Shown one piece after another: positions 1-8,568 of a stretch of 18,505 nt of DNA. Under the pieces are notes generated by a model. That model made no database searches, was not told the origin of the DNA, and saw only the letters and a program-made list of their open reading frames with translations. A program made the translations under genes and the position numbers. Source of the DNA: an uncultured Eggerthellaceae bacterium (GTDB lineage Bacteria; Actinomycetota; Coriobacteriia; Coriobacteriales; Eggerthellaceae); assembly GCA_934623455.1 (NCBI GenBank), contig CAKTVK010000036.1:1-18505 (forward strand), written 5' to 3'. Position 1 is the stretch's first letter. Every line of letters starts with the position of its first letter.

Positions 1-140
1 CACGAGCGCCCGTCCCGTTAACTGCGAAAACACCGTTCACGCCGGAAGTGTTCGGATGACGATGAAAATCAACCATTTTCTGCGAATCGTCAACAATCGC
101 CACCCGTGGGTATGCCATACGCCAGGCCTGCCGCAGCGCA
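1..140. other. Region downstream of ftsQ, no confident gene
   Basis: This is the short stretch after the ftsQ stop codon. ftsZ is the usual next gene in actinobacterial clusters, but no FtsZ N-terminus is visible here. On the minus strand an open frame begins at an ATG (116-118) and runs off the left edge. Its first residues read MAYPRVAIVDDSQKMVDF, which I do not recognise, and it has no good Shine-Dalgarno sequence. Small dyads are present: GTATG-C-CATAC at 110-120 and CAGGCCTG at 123-130. Neither is followed by a T-run on the minus strand, so no terminator is called. Confidence 0.4.
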
Positions 141-1148
141 CTACAGCGAACGCCATGTGGGGCTTGAAACGCTGCGTACGTTGATGTAGGCAATGTTGCC
201 TTCGTGCTCGGAAAGCAACGCAAGGCACACGCGCTCTTTCTCGCGGATGTTCTCGGCGGTGCCAAACGCAATCTCAACGCCGTTTTCAAGCGTAAGAATG
301 GTCGAATCCGCATCGGTCGCGGAAACACGCACCACCTGCTTTGCCAGCTCGGTTGTCATGCCCGAGACAATAGCCAACGCGTTATTCACGTTACTGTCGG
401 TGCAAACCGTTCCGATCTTTGCCGAGGTACCATAAGGGACGTCCACAATCTGCAGAACCGATTCCGCATCGATATACACTTGCTCGCTAACCGTTGCCGC
501 CGCTTGCGATTCCTTATCGGGAATAGGCATGAGCCAGGTTTTATCCTGCGCAATGGCCCACACGCGCGTTACGGCAGAATTTCCCGTGGGCACCGCCACC
601 GTTGCCGCAATCTTGCGCTCCGTTACCACCAGCTCAAGCGTGTCGGGAAACACGCGATTCACCGCCACCGATTTAATCCATGCATCGCGCAGGCAATTCT
701 GCTCGATGCGCGTGGTATCCACACGCAAAAGCGTGGTGCCATCGGGGATTTCCGCAAGCGCGATCATCTCTTCGTTCGTGAGATGTTCGGCGCCCTTGAT
801 AGAGATGTGCTGGATCTTCGCAATAGGAGCCAAGTACACGGCGAGAGCACCAATGAGCACCACCGCGATGATGATAACAACGGCAATCACGTTTCCCGAT
901 ATACGGCGCCCCGTCTGTCGGCGCTGGTCGCGGCGCTGACCGCGATTGATCTCGCCCACAGTGCGCGTAACATACGCATCGCGCCCCGAAGTGCGCCCCG
1001 AAGCACGTCCTCCCGCATCGCGACCCAAGCGCGCAGATGCATACGACCCGTTTTGCCGGGAAGACACCTGCCGCGTTGTCTGTCGTGTCGAGGGCGCGCT
1101 ACGACGCGAAACCGACGAACTTGACCTCCGTTTGTAGTTGGATGCCAT
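141..1148 (-). CDS. ftsQ: Cell division protein FtsQ (DivIB family)
   Basis: FtsQ is a bitopic divisome protein that links early cytoskeletal components to FtsL and the septal synthase complex. The 335-residue product has a long, very basic Arg/Ser/Gly-rich cytoplasmic tail (about residues 1-82). A single membrane segment follows (about 85-107, rich in V, I and A). Next comes an extracytoplasmic POTRA-like segment (IQHISIKGAEHLTNEEMIAL) and the typical FtsQ stretch ending in RVFPDTLELVVTER. The ATG at 1148 is chosen over an upstream TTG at 1175, because the TTG would add only nine residues. A GAAGG lies about 12 nt before the ATG. The gene overlaps the end of murB by 50 bp, so translational coupling is likely. 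As the last dcw gene in view, it would normally be followed by ftsZ. Confidence 0.9.
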   Translation of the reverse strand: MASNYKRRSSSSVSRRSAPSTRQTTRQVSSRQNGSYASARLGRDAGGRASGRTSGRDAYVTRTVGEINRGQRRDQRRQTGRRISGNVIAVVIIIAVVLIGALAVYLAPIAKIQHISIKGAEHLTNEEMIALAEIPDGTTLLRVDTTRIEQNCLRDAWIKSVAVNRVFPDTLELVVTERKIAATVAVPTGNSAVTRVWAIAQDKTWLMPIPDKESQAAATVSEQVYIDAESVLQIVDVPYGTSAKIGTVCTDSNVNNALAIVSGMTTELAKQVVRVSATDADSTILTLENGVEIAFGTAENIREKERVCLALLSEHEGNIAYINVRSVSSPTWRSL

Positions 1149-2028
1149 ACCGCTTATACACCTTCGCCTGAACAAGTTCCATGAGCGACCTCACATCGTG
1201 CGCCGTCGCCTCGTTTTCATTGACAATAAAGTTTGCATGCTTCTCGGATACCTGCGCACCCCCGATGCGCAAACCCTTGCAGCCCGCACCTTCGACCAGC
1301 ACCGCAGCCGATTGTCCCTTGGGGTTTTTGAACACACTCCCGCACGAGGGACTTGAAAGCGGCTGGTTGTTGCGCCGCTTCGCCAAATTCGATTCCATCT
1401 TTCCCCTGATGAAGAAGGGGTCGGCAGGTTCAACCGCCAATGTGCATTCCAAAATAATCTCGTCGGGCGCAAACGAAGAGCTGCGGTATCCCCACTGCAC
1501 TTCGGCGCCTGAGCGCTTGATGAATCCGCGCTCGACCGAGTAGCTGGTCACCGAGACAACCTGATTTCCAATCCAGGTATCGCGCGAACCGGCGTTCATG
1601 CGCAACGCGCCGCCCACCGTGCCTGGTGTGCCCACCGCGAACTCCAGACCCGCCAACGAGCGGTGAAATGCCTCTTGCACCACCGTAGACAGAGCAACCC
1701 CCGCACCCACGTAGAACCGATGCTCGGCCTCGTCATAACGGCACGTACGGAAATCGCGCCCCAACAGCACCATCGCGCCATCAAAGCCTTCATCGGACAC
1801 CAGCACGTTCGAACCGCGCCCAAACGGCATCCAGGGAACACCTTCCCTACTGCATGCTTCGACCAAGCTTTTCAACGCACCTAAAGAACCCACCTGCACG
1901 AAATAACGGGCAGGTCCACCGATATGGTACGTGGTGTGCCGAGAAAGGGGCTCGTTGAGATACACATCGCCATCGAAGGACTCGGACACCAACAGCGCAT
2001 CAAGCGCGCAGGCATGCCGTGCGACCAT
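1099..2028 (-). CDS. murB: UDP-N-acetylenolpyruvoylglucosamine reductase MurB
   Basis: MurB is the cytoplasmic FAD enzyme that reduces UDP-GlcNAc-enolpyruvate to UDP-MurNAc with NADPH. At 309 residues it has the usual type II length. The FAD-binding part shows TTYHIGGPARYF (32-43), PFGRGSNVLVSD (68-79) and GTPGTVGGALRMNAGS (133-148). The substrate and catalytic region shows YRSSSF (181-186, conserved Arg182) and PSCGSVFKNP (227-236). Ser231 sits where the proton-donor Ser is found in the family, and Glu301 near the C-terminus matches the second acid/base residue. Its ATG directly abuts the murC TAG (TAGATG), with a GGGAGG ribosome site inside the end of murC. The position between murC and ftsQ, rather than next to murG, argues for an actinobacterial and not a Bacillus-type cluster. 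Confidence 0.96.
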   Translation of the reverse strand: MVARHACALDALLVSESFDGDVYLNEPLSRHTTYHIGGPARYFVQVGSLGALKSLVEACSREGVPWMPFGRGSNVLVSDEGFDGAMVLLGRDFRTCRYDEAEHRFYVGAGVALSTVVQEAFHRSLAGLEFAVGTPGTVGGALRMNAGSRDTWIGNQVVSVTSYSVERGFIKRSGAEVQWGYRSSSFAPDEIILECTLAVEPADPFFIRGKMESNLAKRRNNQPLSSPSCGSVFKNPKGQSAAVLVEGAGCKGLRIGGAQVSEKHANFIVNENEATAHDVRSLMELVQAKVYKRYGIQLQTEVKFVGFAS

Positions 2029-3471
2029 CTACGCCTCCCGCGCGCGCAGCTCTTCAAGAAGCTGCGGGCCCATTGCTGTAACATCGCCCGCGCCCATGGT
2101 GATAACAAGATCGCCCGGCTGCGTGAGCTCGGTCAAACGCACCGGTACATCAATGCGGCGAGGAACGTATTCCGCCGCCGGATGCCCTTCATGCGCCAGC
2201 ACAACGTTTAAGAACGTTTTACCGTTCACGCCGGGAACAGGAGCCTCGCCTGCCGAATACACATCCATGAACACCAGCTGGTCGCACAAGTCAAATGCGC
2301 GCTCAAACTGGTCTTTCAGCACTTCAGTGAAAAGCGTGACACGCGAATAGCGATGTGGCTGGAACAACACCACAACACGCTTGAAATCAAGCTCGTGAGC
2401 TGCGGCAATAGTGGCAGCAATTTCGGTTGGGTGATGCGCGTAGTCGTCAACAACCGTAACGCCTGCGGCCTTACCCACCAAGTCGAAACGGCGATGAACG
2501 CCTTTGAACTTCGCCAAACTTGCCGCCGCCACCTGGGCATCGTAGCCCAGCGCGTCAAGCAGCGTTAAAACGCCGGCACCGTTGAGCACATTGTGACGCC
2601 CCGGATTCTGCAAAATGGAGCTGTCTACCGTTTGACCGCTCGGAAGCATGAGCGTGAACGTGCTACCTACGCCATGCGGCGTATACGAAACAACGCGCGC
2701 GTCGCAGCTTTCGGAAAAGCCGTACGTCGCCACATGATGGCACGCTTTACGTGCAAGGGCAACGAGCGACGGATCGTCGCCGCATACCACGGCTACGCCA
2801 TCGCACGGAACCGATGAGATGAACTCGGAGAATTTGCCCCTGATTTCGCTTAAGTCCTTGTAGTGATCAAGATGATCGGCTTCTACATTCGTAATGAGCA
2901 CCGCAGTAGGGTTCAAATACGTGAAAGACTTGTCGGATTCATCGGCCTCTACCACGTAATGGGGGCCTTTTCCCGAATGAGCATTCGTGCCATAAGCGCG
3001 CACAATACCGCCGATCAGGAACGTGGGGTCATCGCCCATGTCGTCAAGCACGGACGCAAGCATGGAAGACGTAGTGGTCTTGCCGTGCGTGCCAGCAACG
3101 GCAAGCGTTTGCAGGTTGCGGCCCAGGAAACTGAGCATCTTCGCGCGATGCCAAATAGTCAGACCCGCTTCACGCGCAGCCTTGTATTCGGGATTGTTGT
3201 CCAAAATAGCTGTAGAAATGACCACAATATCGGGATGATGCGCCACGTTTTTCGCGTCATGCCCAATGGAAACGGTGATACCCGCCTCCACCAGCTGGTC
3301 GGTATATTTGCTTTGACGCAGGTCGGAGCCGCTTACCTGCAAGCCTTGATCGTGTGCAACGCGCGCAATACCGCTCATGCCCACACCGCCGATGCCAATG
3401 AAATGCACCGATGTTACTGCTTTTCCTTCAACCATAAGAGGGGAATCGTTTTGTTGTTCGTTTTCAGCCAT
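2029..3471 (-). CDS. murC: UDP-N-acetylmuramate--L-alanine ligase MurC
   Basis: MurC is the cytoplasmic Mur ligase that adds L-Ala to UDP-MurNAc using ATP, the first step of stem-peptide assembly. The 480-residue protein has the N-terminal dinucleotide-like loop GIGGVGMSG (26-34). The ATP loop GTHGKTTT lies at 127-134, followed by VEADESD and the VEADHLDHY segment of the central domain. The C-terminal domain contains VDDYAHHPTE and VLFQPHRYSR, all typical of MurC. The ATG has AAGGAG about 10 nt upstream. It is separated from murG by 48 bp, one of the larger gaps in the operon, with no convincing promoter in it. The stop codon TAG is followed at once by the murB ATG. Confidence 0.97.
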   Translation of the reverse strand: MAENEQQNDSPLMVEGKAVTSVHFIGIGGVGMSGIARVAHDQGLQVSGSDLRQSKYTDQLVEAGITVSIGHDAKNVAHHPDIVVISTAILDNNPEYKAAREAGLTIWHRAKMLSFLGRNLQTLAVAGTHGKTTTSSMLASVLDDMGDDPTFLIGGIVRAYGTNAHSGKGPHYVVEADESDKSFTYLNPTAVLITNVEADHLDHYKDLSEIRGKFSEFISSVPCDGVAVVCGDDPSLVALARKACHHVATYGFSESCDARVVSYTPHGVGSTFTLMLPSGQTVDSSILQNPGRHNVLNGAGVLTLLDALGYDAQVAAASLAKFKGVHRRFDLVGKAAGVTVVDDYAHHPTEIAATIAAAHELDFKRVVVLFQPHRYSRVTLFTEVLKDQFERAFDLCDQLVFMDVYSAGEAPVPGVNGKTFLNVVLAHEGHPAAEYVPRRIDVPVRLTELTQPGDLVITMGAGDVTAMGPQLLEELRAREA

Positions 3472-3519
3472 GAGTACTTTTCTCCTTGTCTTTATGCAGA
3501 AAGTATCATACCCAAAAAC

Positions 3520-4617
3520 TTACTGCTGCGCCGTTTTCATCACAACATCTGCCAAACGACACGCTGCATTTGCGGTGTCATGAGCCAGCGCCGCCTTATG
3601 CATGGAGGCGCGCAAGCTTTCGTTTTCAATAAGCTGCGCCACCATTGCCTGGAATTCGGGCGTATCCAGAGAATCATCCGCCATCATTGATGCGCAGCCC
3701 GCCTCTACATATGCGCGCGCATTCGTTGTTTGGTGATCAGCCGTGGCATGAGGAAACGGCACCAAAATAGCAGGGATGGCGCGTGCGGAGATTTCCGCCA
3801 GCGATGTGGCACCCGCGCGCGACACAATCATGTCCGCTGCCGCCATGGTTTCGCCCATGCGGTCTTGATACCCCATGACAATCCAGCGTTTTTCCTGGTC
3901 GCTCGAAAGTGCAAGATCTTGCACCACGGCATTGTATTCCTTAGGGCCCGTGATATGCACAATGTATAAGTTCGGATACGCCAGAAGCTTATCCTTCATA
4001 GCGCAAAGAGCCTGGTTGATGTGACGCGCACCCAAGCTGCCGCCGAACACAAGCAGCATCAGGGCATCTTCGGGAATACCCAACATCGCGCGACCTTCGG
4101 CGCGCGTGGAGGACAGCACGCCTTTGCGCACCGGATTGCCCGTTACGATGACTTTTGAGGGATCGACAATGCCTTGCCCCGCGCATGCATATGTCAAGCA
4201 CACTTTTTCGGCACTTTTCGCAAGCAGCTTGTTCGTAAGACCCATAACGGAGTTTTGCTCGTGGATAACCACGGGGATATGCTTGCTTTCCGCCGCGCGA
4301 CCCACGGGAATGGAAACATAGCCGCCAAAACCCACCACGACATCAGGCTTGATTTCATCAAGCCATGCACAGGCGCGCTTCCCGCTTTTTGACAGCAAGC
4401 GCAGCGCACGTATAAGCGAAAGCGGATGCGACCGATTGAATCCAGCGGCCTCGAAAGGTACGAATTCAATGCCCGCTTGCGGAACCAAGCGTGCCTCCAC
4501 GCCTTGCGGCGTACCGGCAAATTTCACCTGGCATCCGCGTTCTTCAAGCACCTCGGCCAACGCTAAAGCGGGATTGATGTGTCCAGCAGTTCCGCCGCCC
4601 GATAAAACGACAAGCAT
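3520..4617 (-). CDS. murG: Lipid II synthase MurG (GlcNAc transferase)
   Basis: MurG is a membrane-associated GT-B glycosyltransferase on the cytoplasmic face. It transfers GlcNAc from UDP-GlcNAc to lipid I to give lipid II. The 365-residue product starts with the diagnostic glycine-rich loop GGGTAGHINPA. It has a second loop, GGSLGARHIN, near the domain boundary. The C-terminal UDP-GlcNAc site includes VSRAGATSLAEI and VPFPHATADHQTTNA, close to the family signature. The ATG lies 2 bp after the ftsW stop, with GAAGG just upstream, so the two genes are probably coupled. MurG acts between MraY and the FtsW/PBP polymerase, all encoded in this operon. Confidence 0.97.
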   Translation of the reverse strand: MLVVLSGGGTAGHINPALALAEVLEERGCQVKFAGTPQGVEARLVPQAGIEFVPFEAAGFNRSHPLSLIRALRLLSKSGKRACAWLDEIKPDVVVGFGGYVSIPVGRAAESKHIPVVIHEQNSVMGLTNKLLAKSAEKVCLTYACAGQGIVDPSKVIVTGNPVRKGVLSSTRAEGRAMLGIPEDALMLLVFGGSLGARHINQALCAMKDKLLAYPNLYIVHITGPKEYNAVVQDLALSSDQEKRWIVMGYQDRMGETMAAADMIVSRAGATSLAEISARAIPAILVPFPHATADHQTTNARAYVEAGCASMMADDSLDTPEFQAMVAQLIENESLRASMHKAALAHDTANAACRLADVVMKTAQQ

Positions 4618-4619
4618 GA

Positions 4620-6002
4620 CTACCTTCTTCCTTTTCTTTGTACGGAACGCAAGGGTTCCGATCGATAGTATCCGTTACGTTCTTGCGAGCTGCGCCCGCG
4701 AGGTCCGCCGCCCAAGCTGCCGCCACCTGGAGAGCCGCCAGGGCTGCCGCCGCCTGAGTAGCCGCGCGACGAGAAATTAGGCAAACCCGCGAAACTCATG
4801 CGTTGTCCCTGGTCGGAAACGCGCGTTGTCACACGTAGGTTCTCGCGGCGGCGCGCATATTCCGCTTCGGGCGTTTCGTCTTCCGACGCGCGCGAGCACG
4901 CCAAAACAAAGCCGAGAATAATCATGGTTGCCAACATGGACGAGCCACCCACCGAGAAAAACGGAAGCGGCTTTCCCGTCATGGGCAAAATCGAGATAGC
5001 ACAACCAATGTTCAAATACGCCTGGAACACCAACATGGTAATAAGGCTTCCCGAAAGACCGCGCGAAAACGAACTTCCGCATTGATGCGAAATCTTCAAG
5101 CCGAAATAAAGCAGCGCCAAGAAGCACAAAATGATGAACATACCGCCCACAACGCCCAGCTCTTCGCACACCACGGCAAAAACGTAGTCGGTATTGTTCG
5201 CGGGCAAATACAAAAACTTCTCGCGCGAATTGCCCAAACCCACGCCGAACAATCCGCCATCGGCCAGCGCATATAAAGAATGGATGGTTTGGTATCCCGC
5301 GCCAAAGCCGTTCTCGCCATCATCCCACGGGTGAAGATAGACCATGCGCTCGCCACGGTAGCCATCACCAAATGCGTTCATCAGGGCAAATCCAACAAGA
5401 GCAGCGATAATAATCAGAAAAACCGGCGCAGGCTTATCCGTAAAATACAGCGCAGCAATCAAGCAGACAAAGCAAATGATGCTTGTTCCCAGGTCGGATT
5501 GTGTAATGTAGATAGCACCAATGGGAGCAGCAACCAAAACAACCAGGCGGATGAAAAGCTCCTTGGGACCCATATTGCCTTGATCGAAATCATCGATGTT
5601 CTTACATGCCATCAAAGCTAGACCGATTTTAATGAACTCACCCGGCTGCAATTCGCCAAGAACTGGCAACACAATCCAGCGCTTCGCGCCGCCATGGCTT
5701 ACGCCGAACAGCGCCGTGGCCGCAATAAGCACAATGCATACGCCCCAGACAATCCAAATGACATTCGTCTTCCAAAAATCAAGGGGAATGAACCGATAGA
5801 TGACAAACGCAAGAATCAACCCCAGAAACGCCATTTTGCCTTGGGAAAACAGGTAGCTTGTACTTGCGTTACCTGCGGAAATGGACGTGATGGTAGAAGC
5901 GGAAAACGCCATGATCAGACCGCAGAGCAGCAAAATCAGTGCAAACACAAGAAACCCCAGGCGGGGTTTAAGGATAGACGGATTGACAGAGCTCATAGCC
6001 AT
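4620..6002 (-). CDS. ftsW: SEDS peptidoglycan glycosyltransferase FtsW
   Basis: FtsW is the septal SEDS-family membrane enzyme that polymerises lipid II together with a cognate class B PBP, here likely the ftsI product. The 460-residue protein has about ten hydrophobic segments. SEDS signatures are GGAKRWIVLP (104-113), LQPGEFIKIG, QSDLGTS, GFGAGYQTIHSLYALADGG and GKPLPFFSVGGSS. Asp272 in NNTDYVFA corresponds to the essential Asp of the family. Unusually, after the last membrane segment there is a tail of about 75 residues. It contains a Gly/Ser/Pro-rich run (416-436) and a basic end (RSVQRKGRR). Two in-frame ATGs lie at 6002 and 5996 and neither has a strong Shine-Dalgarno sequence; the longer form is given. 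The gene starts 27 bp after murD. Confidence 0.96.
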   Translation of the reverse strand: MAMSSVNPSILKPRLGFLVFALILLLCGLIMAFSASTITSISAGNASTSYLFSQGKMAFLGLILAFVIYRFIPLDFWKTNVIWIVWGVCIVLIAATALFGVSHGGAKRWIVLPVLGELQPGEFIKIGLALMACKNIDDFDQGNMGPKELFIRLVVLVAAPIGAIYITQSDLGTSIICFVCLIAALYFTDKPAPVFLIIIAALVGFALMNAFGDGYRGERMVYLHPWDDGENGFGAGYQTIHSLYALADGGLFGVGLGNSREKFLYLPANNTDYVFAVVCEELGVVGGMFIILCFLALLYFGLKISHQCGSSFSRGLSGSLITMLVFQAYLNIGCAISILPMTGKPLPFFSVGGSSMLATMIILGFVLACSRASEDETPEAEYARRRENLRVTTRVSDQGQRMSFAGLPNFSSRGYSGGGSPGGSPGGGSLGGGPRGRSSQERNGYYRSEPLRSVQRKGRR

Positions 6003-6029
6003 ACGCGCAAAAGACTTTCGCCGGCGAAC

Positions 6030-7520
6030 TTACGCGCCCAAACGCTCACGGCGGGCGGCAACAAGTTTTTTGAACACTTCGCCGCGCTCTTCGAAACAGG
6101 AAAATTCGTCGAAGGAAGCGCACGCAGGCGTCAAGACAACGTTATCGCCGGAGCGAGCAACGCTCAATGCAGCATCAAGGGCATCTTCCAGCCACGGCGC
6201 GCGCAGAAGCGTAAGATCGCCCTTATCGGCCGCAAACGCCTGGTAGAAGCGCTCTTGGCACTCGCCAAAGCACACCACAGCATGGGCATATTGCTTTGTA
6301 GCCTGCACCAGCTCCGTTAAGTCGGTGCCTTTATCGCGGCCGCCATAGAGCGCCACAACTGTTCCCGGCTCGAAGGAAGAAAGCGCCTTCAAGCTTGAAT
6401 CGACATTCGTTGCCTTCGAATCGTTGAAGCAATGCACGCCGGCAATGCTGCCGCACGGCTCATTGCGATGCTCCAGCGGCGCAAAGCTCTTCAGACCGTC
6501 GATGATCTGGGCATCGCTTGCACCAATGGCAAGCGCGCACGCAGCTGCCGCCAGGGAGTTCGAAATATTATGGTCGCCTTTAATCTGCAGGTCGCTCACT
6601 GCACACAATTCATGGCGCACGCCCGCAAGCTCAATAACCAGCGTTTCGTTTTCGTCCACGTATGCCGCAGAAGATGCGCCGCAACGCGCAATCATGCTCT
6701 CGCGAACACCCGCCGCCGTGCCTAACGGCAGGTAATCGAAACCGCGCTCTTCGGCAGACAGCGCCTTGAGCTCGCGAATCTTGCCACGCACCACTTCATC
6801 GGTGGCATCAAGAATTGCCAGAGCACCGGGCGTTTTGTTCAAGTTTGCCAAGCACTTGTACTTTGCATCGCGATACGCTTCAAACGACAAGTGCCAATAC
6901 AGATGATCGGGCGTAATGTTCAAAATGACCGATGCAACCGGCGCGAAAAGCGATGTTGACGCCAGCTGGAACGAAGAAAGCTCCGCCACGTAAACATCCA
7001 CACCACCTGCAGCAACAGCATCTAAGCATACATCGCCGATGTTTCCTACGGCAGCTGCTTTGAAGCCTGCGCGCTTCAGAATGTGCGCAGCAAGCGACGT
7101 GGTGGTCGTTTTTCCGTTCGTTCCCGTAATGGCAACCCAACGCGCATCCTTGTTGCTTTCGCGCCAAGCGAATTCGGCTTCGCTCACTACTTCTTTGGAA
7201 GCCGCAGCAGCGTTGCGATAAAAGTCGGAGAATTGCGAAATGCCCGGGCTGGCAATGCACAGGTCGTACGAGTCGGAAAACTGCTCGCAATCAAAGGCGA
7301 ACGTAACGTTTTCACTCGCAAAGCGATCTGCAAACGCCTGCGCTTTCTGGTTTTGCGCGCCTGCCGCAACAAAAACGCTTTCCACGCGCGTTCCCACCAG
7401 AGCAGACAGATACGACACGGCCGCCATGCCGCTTTTGCCCAGTCCAATCACTAAAACGCGCCCAAGAAATTCAGGCGCGTGTTTTTTGCCGGGAAGAAGT
7501 CTCATTTCGGATTCGCTCAT
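6030..7520 (-). CDS. murD: UDP-N-acetylmuramoylalanine--D-glutamate ligase MurD
   Basis: MurD is the cytoplasmic ATP-dependent ligase that adds D-Glu to UDP-MurNAc-L-Ala. I start it at the ATG at 7520, preceded by AGGAGC 7 nt upstream and 10 bp after the mraY stop. The longer open frame to 7607 is only mraY in another frame. The product has 496 residues, somewhat longer than the usual ~450. It shows VIGLGKSGM (24-32), the ATP loop GTNGKTTT (133-140), AELSSFQL (179-186), NDSKATNVDSS, ALYGGRDKG and the C-terminal signature PACASFDEF with FEERGEVFK. The central Mur-ligase motif normally reading DHLDxH is DHLYWH here (Tyr208 in place of Asp), an unusual substitution. Confidence 0.96.
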   Translation of the reverse strand: MSESEMRLLPGKKHAPEFLGRVLVIGLGKSGMAAVSYLSALVGTRVESVFVAAGAQNQKAQAFADRFASENVTFAFDCEQFSDSYDLCIASPGISQFSDFYRNAAAASKEVVSEAEFAWRESNKDARWVAITGTNGKTTTTSLAAHILKRAGFKAAAVGNIGDVCLDAVAAGGVDVYVAELSSFQLASTSLFAPVASVILNITPDHLYWHLSFEAYRDAKYKCLANLNKTPGALAILDATDEVVRGKIRELKALSAEERGFDYLPLGTAAGVRESMIARCGASSAAYVDENETLVIELAGVRHELCAVSDLQIKGDHNISNSLAAAACALAIGASDAQIIDGLKSFAPLEHRNEPCGSIAGVHCFNDSKATNVDSSLKALSSFEPGTVVALYGGRDKGTDLTELVQATKQYAHAVVCFGECQERFYQAFAADKGDLTLLRAPWLEDALDAALSVARSGDNVVLTPACASFDEFSCFEERGEVFKKLVAARRERLGA

Positions 7521-7530
7521 AAAGCAGCTC

Positions 7531-8568
7531 CTAAACAATCGTCTCAATAAAGTACAGCAGGAAGCCCGAAGCAGCCAAAACGCCCGAGACAATCCAGAAG
7601 CGCACAACTACCTTCGTTTCGCTCCATCCCTTCTTCTCGAAGTGGTGGTGAAGCGGAGCCATAAGGAAGATGCGTTTTTTCGTGCGCTTGTAATACGCTA
7701 CCTGGATGATCACGGACAGCGCCTCGGCCACGAACAAGCCGCCGATGATGATGACAACGAATTCCGTTTTCGTAAGCACCGCAAGCGCCGCAAGCGCCAT
7801 ACCCAGCGCCAACGAGCCGGTATCGCCCATGAAGATATCGGCGGGAAATGCATTGAACCACAGAAAGCCAATGCACGCGCCCGCCAGCGCAGCGGCAAAC
7901 ACCGCGGAATCCAATAAGTCGGAGCGATACGCAATAGCCGCCATGACCAGCATAACAATCATCACCGTGCCAGCAGCCAGGCCATCAAGGCCGTCAGTCA
8001 AGTTCACGGCGTTGCACATGCCCACCATCAGGATGTTAACGAAGATAAGGTAGAGCCAGGGAATCTCAATGCCATTGCCCAACGGCACGATTGTGGTCAA
8101 AACACCCAGGTCAAAGGTGTAGACAAACGGAATAGAGACAGTCGGCTCAACGCCGCCCGCATTCACCGCCACCAAACAAAAGACTGTTGCAATGCCGAAC
8201 TGCCCCACCAACTTTGCCTTCGGGGTTAGTCCAAGCGAGCGCTCGTGCGCAATCTTGGAAGCATCATCGACAAGCCCCAGCACGCCCGCCAGAAGCGTAG
8301 CCGCCAAAAGCAGTATCGTTTGCACAGAGGGCGAGCACACCAAAAGCGAAGTGACTAGAACCGCAACAAGCATGATCAAACCGCCCATAGTGGGGGTGCC
8401 CTGCTTCACTAAATGGCTCTGAGGACCATCGGCGCGCACTTGCTGACCCACATGGCTTGAGCGCAAAAGACGAATAAACGCAGGCATAACCGCCATAGTC
8501 AACGCGGCAGCAAGAACAACCGCCAAGAATACTAAAAAGGTTGGGTATTTTGAAAAAGCCGAAAACAT
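7531..8568 (-). CDS. mraY: Phospho-N-acetylmuramoyl-pentapeptide transferase MraY
   Basis: MraY is the integral membrane enzyme that transfers phospho-MurNAc-pentapeptide from UDP to undecaprenyl phosphate, giving lipid I. The 345-residue protein has about ten membrane segments and the family landmarks. These are DGPQSHLVKQGTPTMGG (47-63), the Asp pair near 101-102, NLTDGLDGLAAG (189-200), MGDTGS (Asp249) and the HHH motif in APLHHHFEKKGW (304-315). These residues hold the Mg2+ and phosphate substrates. The ATG follows the murF TAG without a gap (TAGATG). A GGAGG lies 14 nt upstream inside murF, rather far for direct initiation, so coupling to murF translation is likely. Confidence 0.97.
   Translation of the reverse strand: MFSAFSKYPTFLVFLAVVLAAALTMAVMPAFIRLLRSSHVGQQVRADGPQSHLVKQGTPTMGGLIMLVAVLVTSLLVCSPSVQTILLLAATLLAGVLGLVDDASKIAHERSLGLTPKAKLVGQFGIATVFCLVAVNAGGVEPTVSIPFVYTFDLGVLTTIVPLGNGIEIPWLYLIFVNILMVGMCNAVNLTDGLDGLAAGTVMIVMLVMAAIAYRSDLLDSAVFAAALAGACIGFLWFNAFPADIFMGDTGSLALGMALAALAVLTKTEFVVIIIGGLFVAEALSVIIQVAYYKRTKKRIFLMAPLHHHFEKKGWSETKVVVRFWIVSGVLAASGFLLYFIETIV

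Noticed and set aside
64..80. GAAAAT/ATTTTC inverted repeat as a terminator after ftsQ
   Set aside because: The stem is only 6 bp, AT-rich and lacks a T-run.
204..1124. 306-residue plus-strand open frame opposite ftsQ
   Set aside because: Antisense shadow of ftsQ in GC-rich DNA: composition rich in R and H, no recognisable domain, fully covered by a well-supported gene.
3472..3519. Internal promoter in the murG-murC gap (TATGAT and GATACT)
   Set aside because: No -35 box at suitable spacing; the gap is short and AT-rich by chance.
2863..3690. 275-residue plus-strand open frame opposite murC and murG
   Set aside because: Antisense to conserved Mur genes, spans the murG-murC junction and has no ribosome site or motif.
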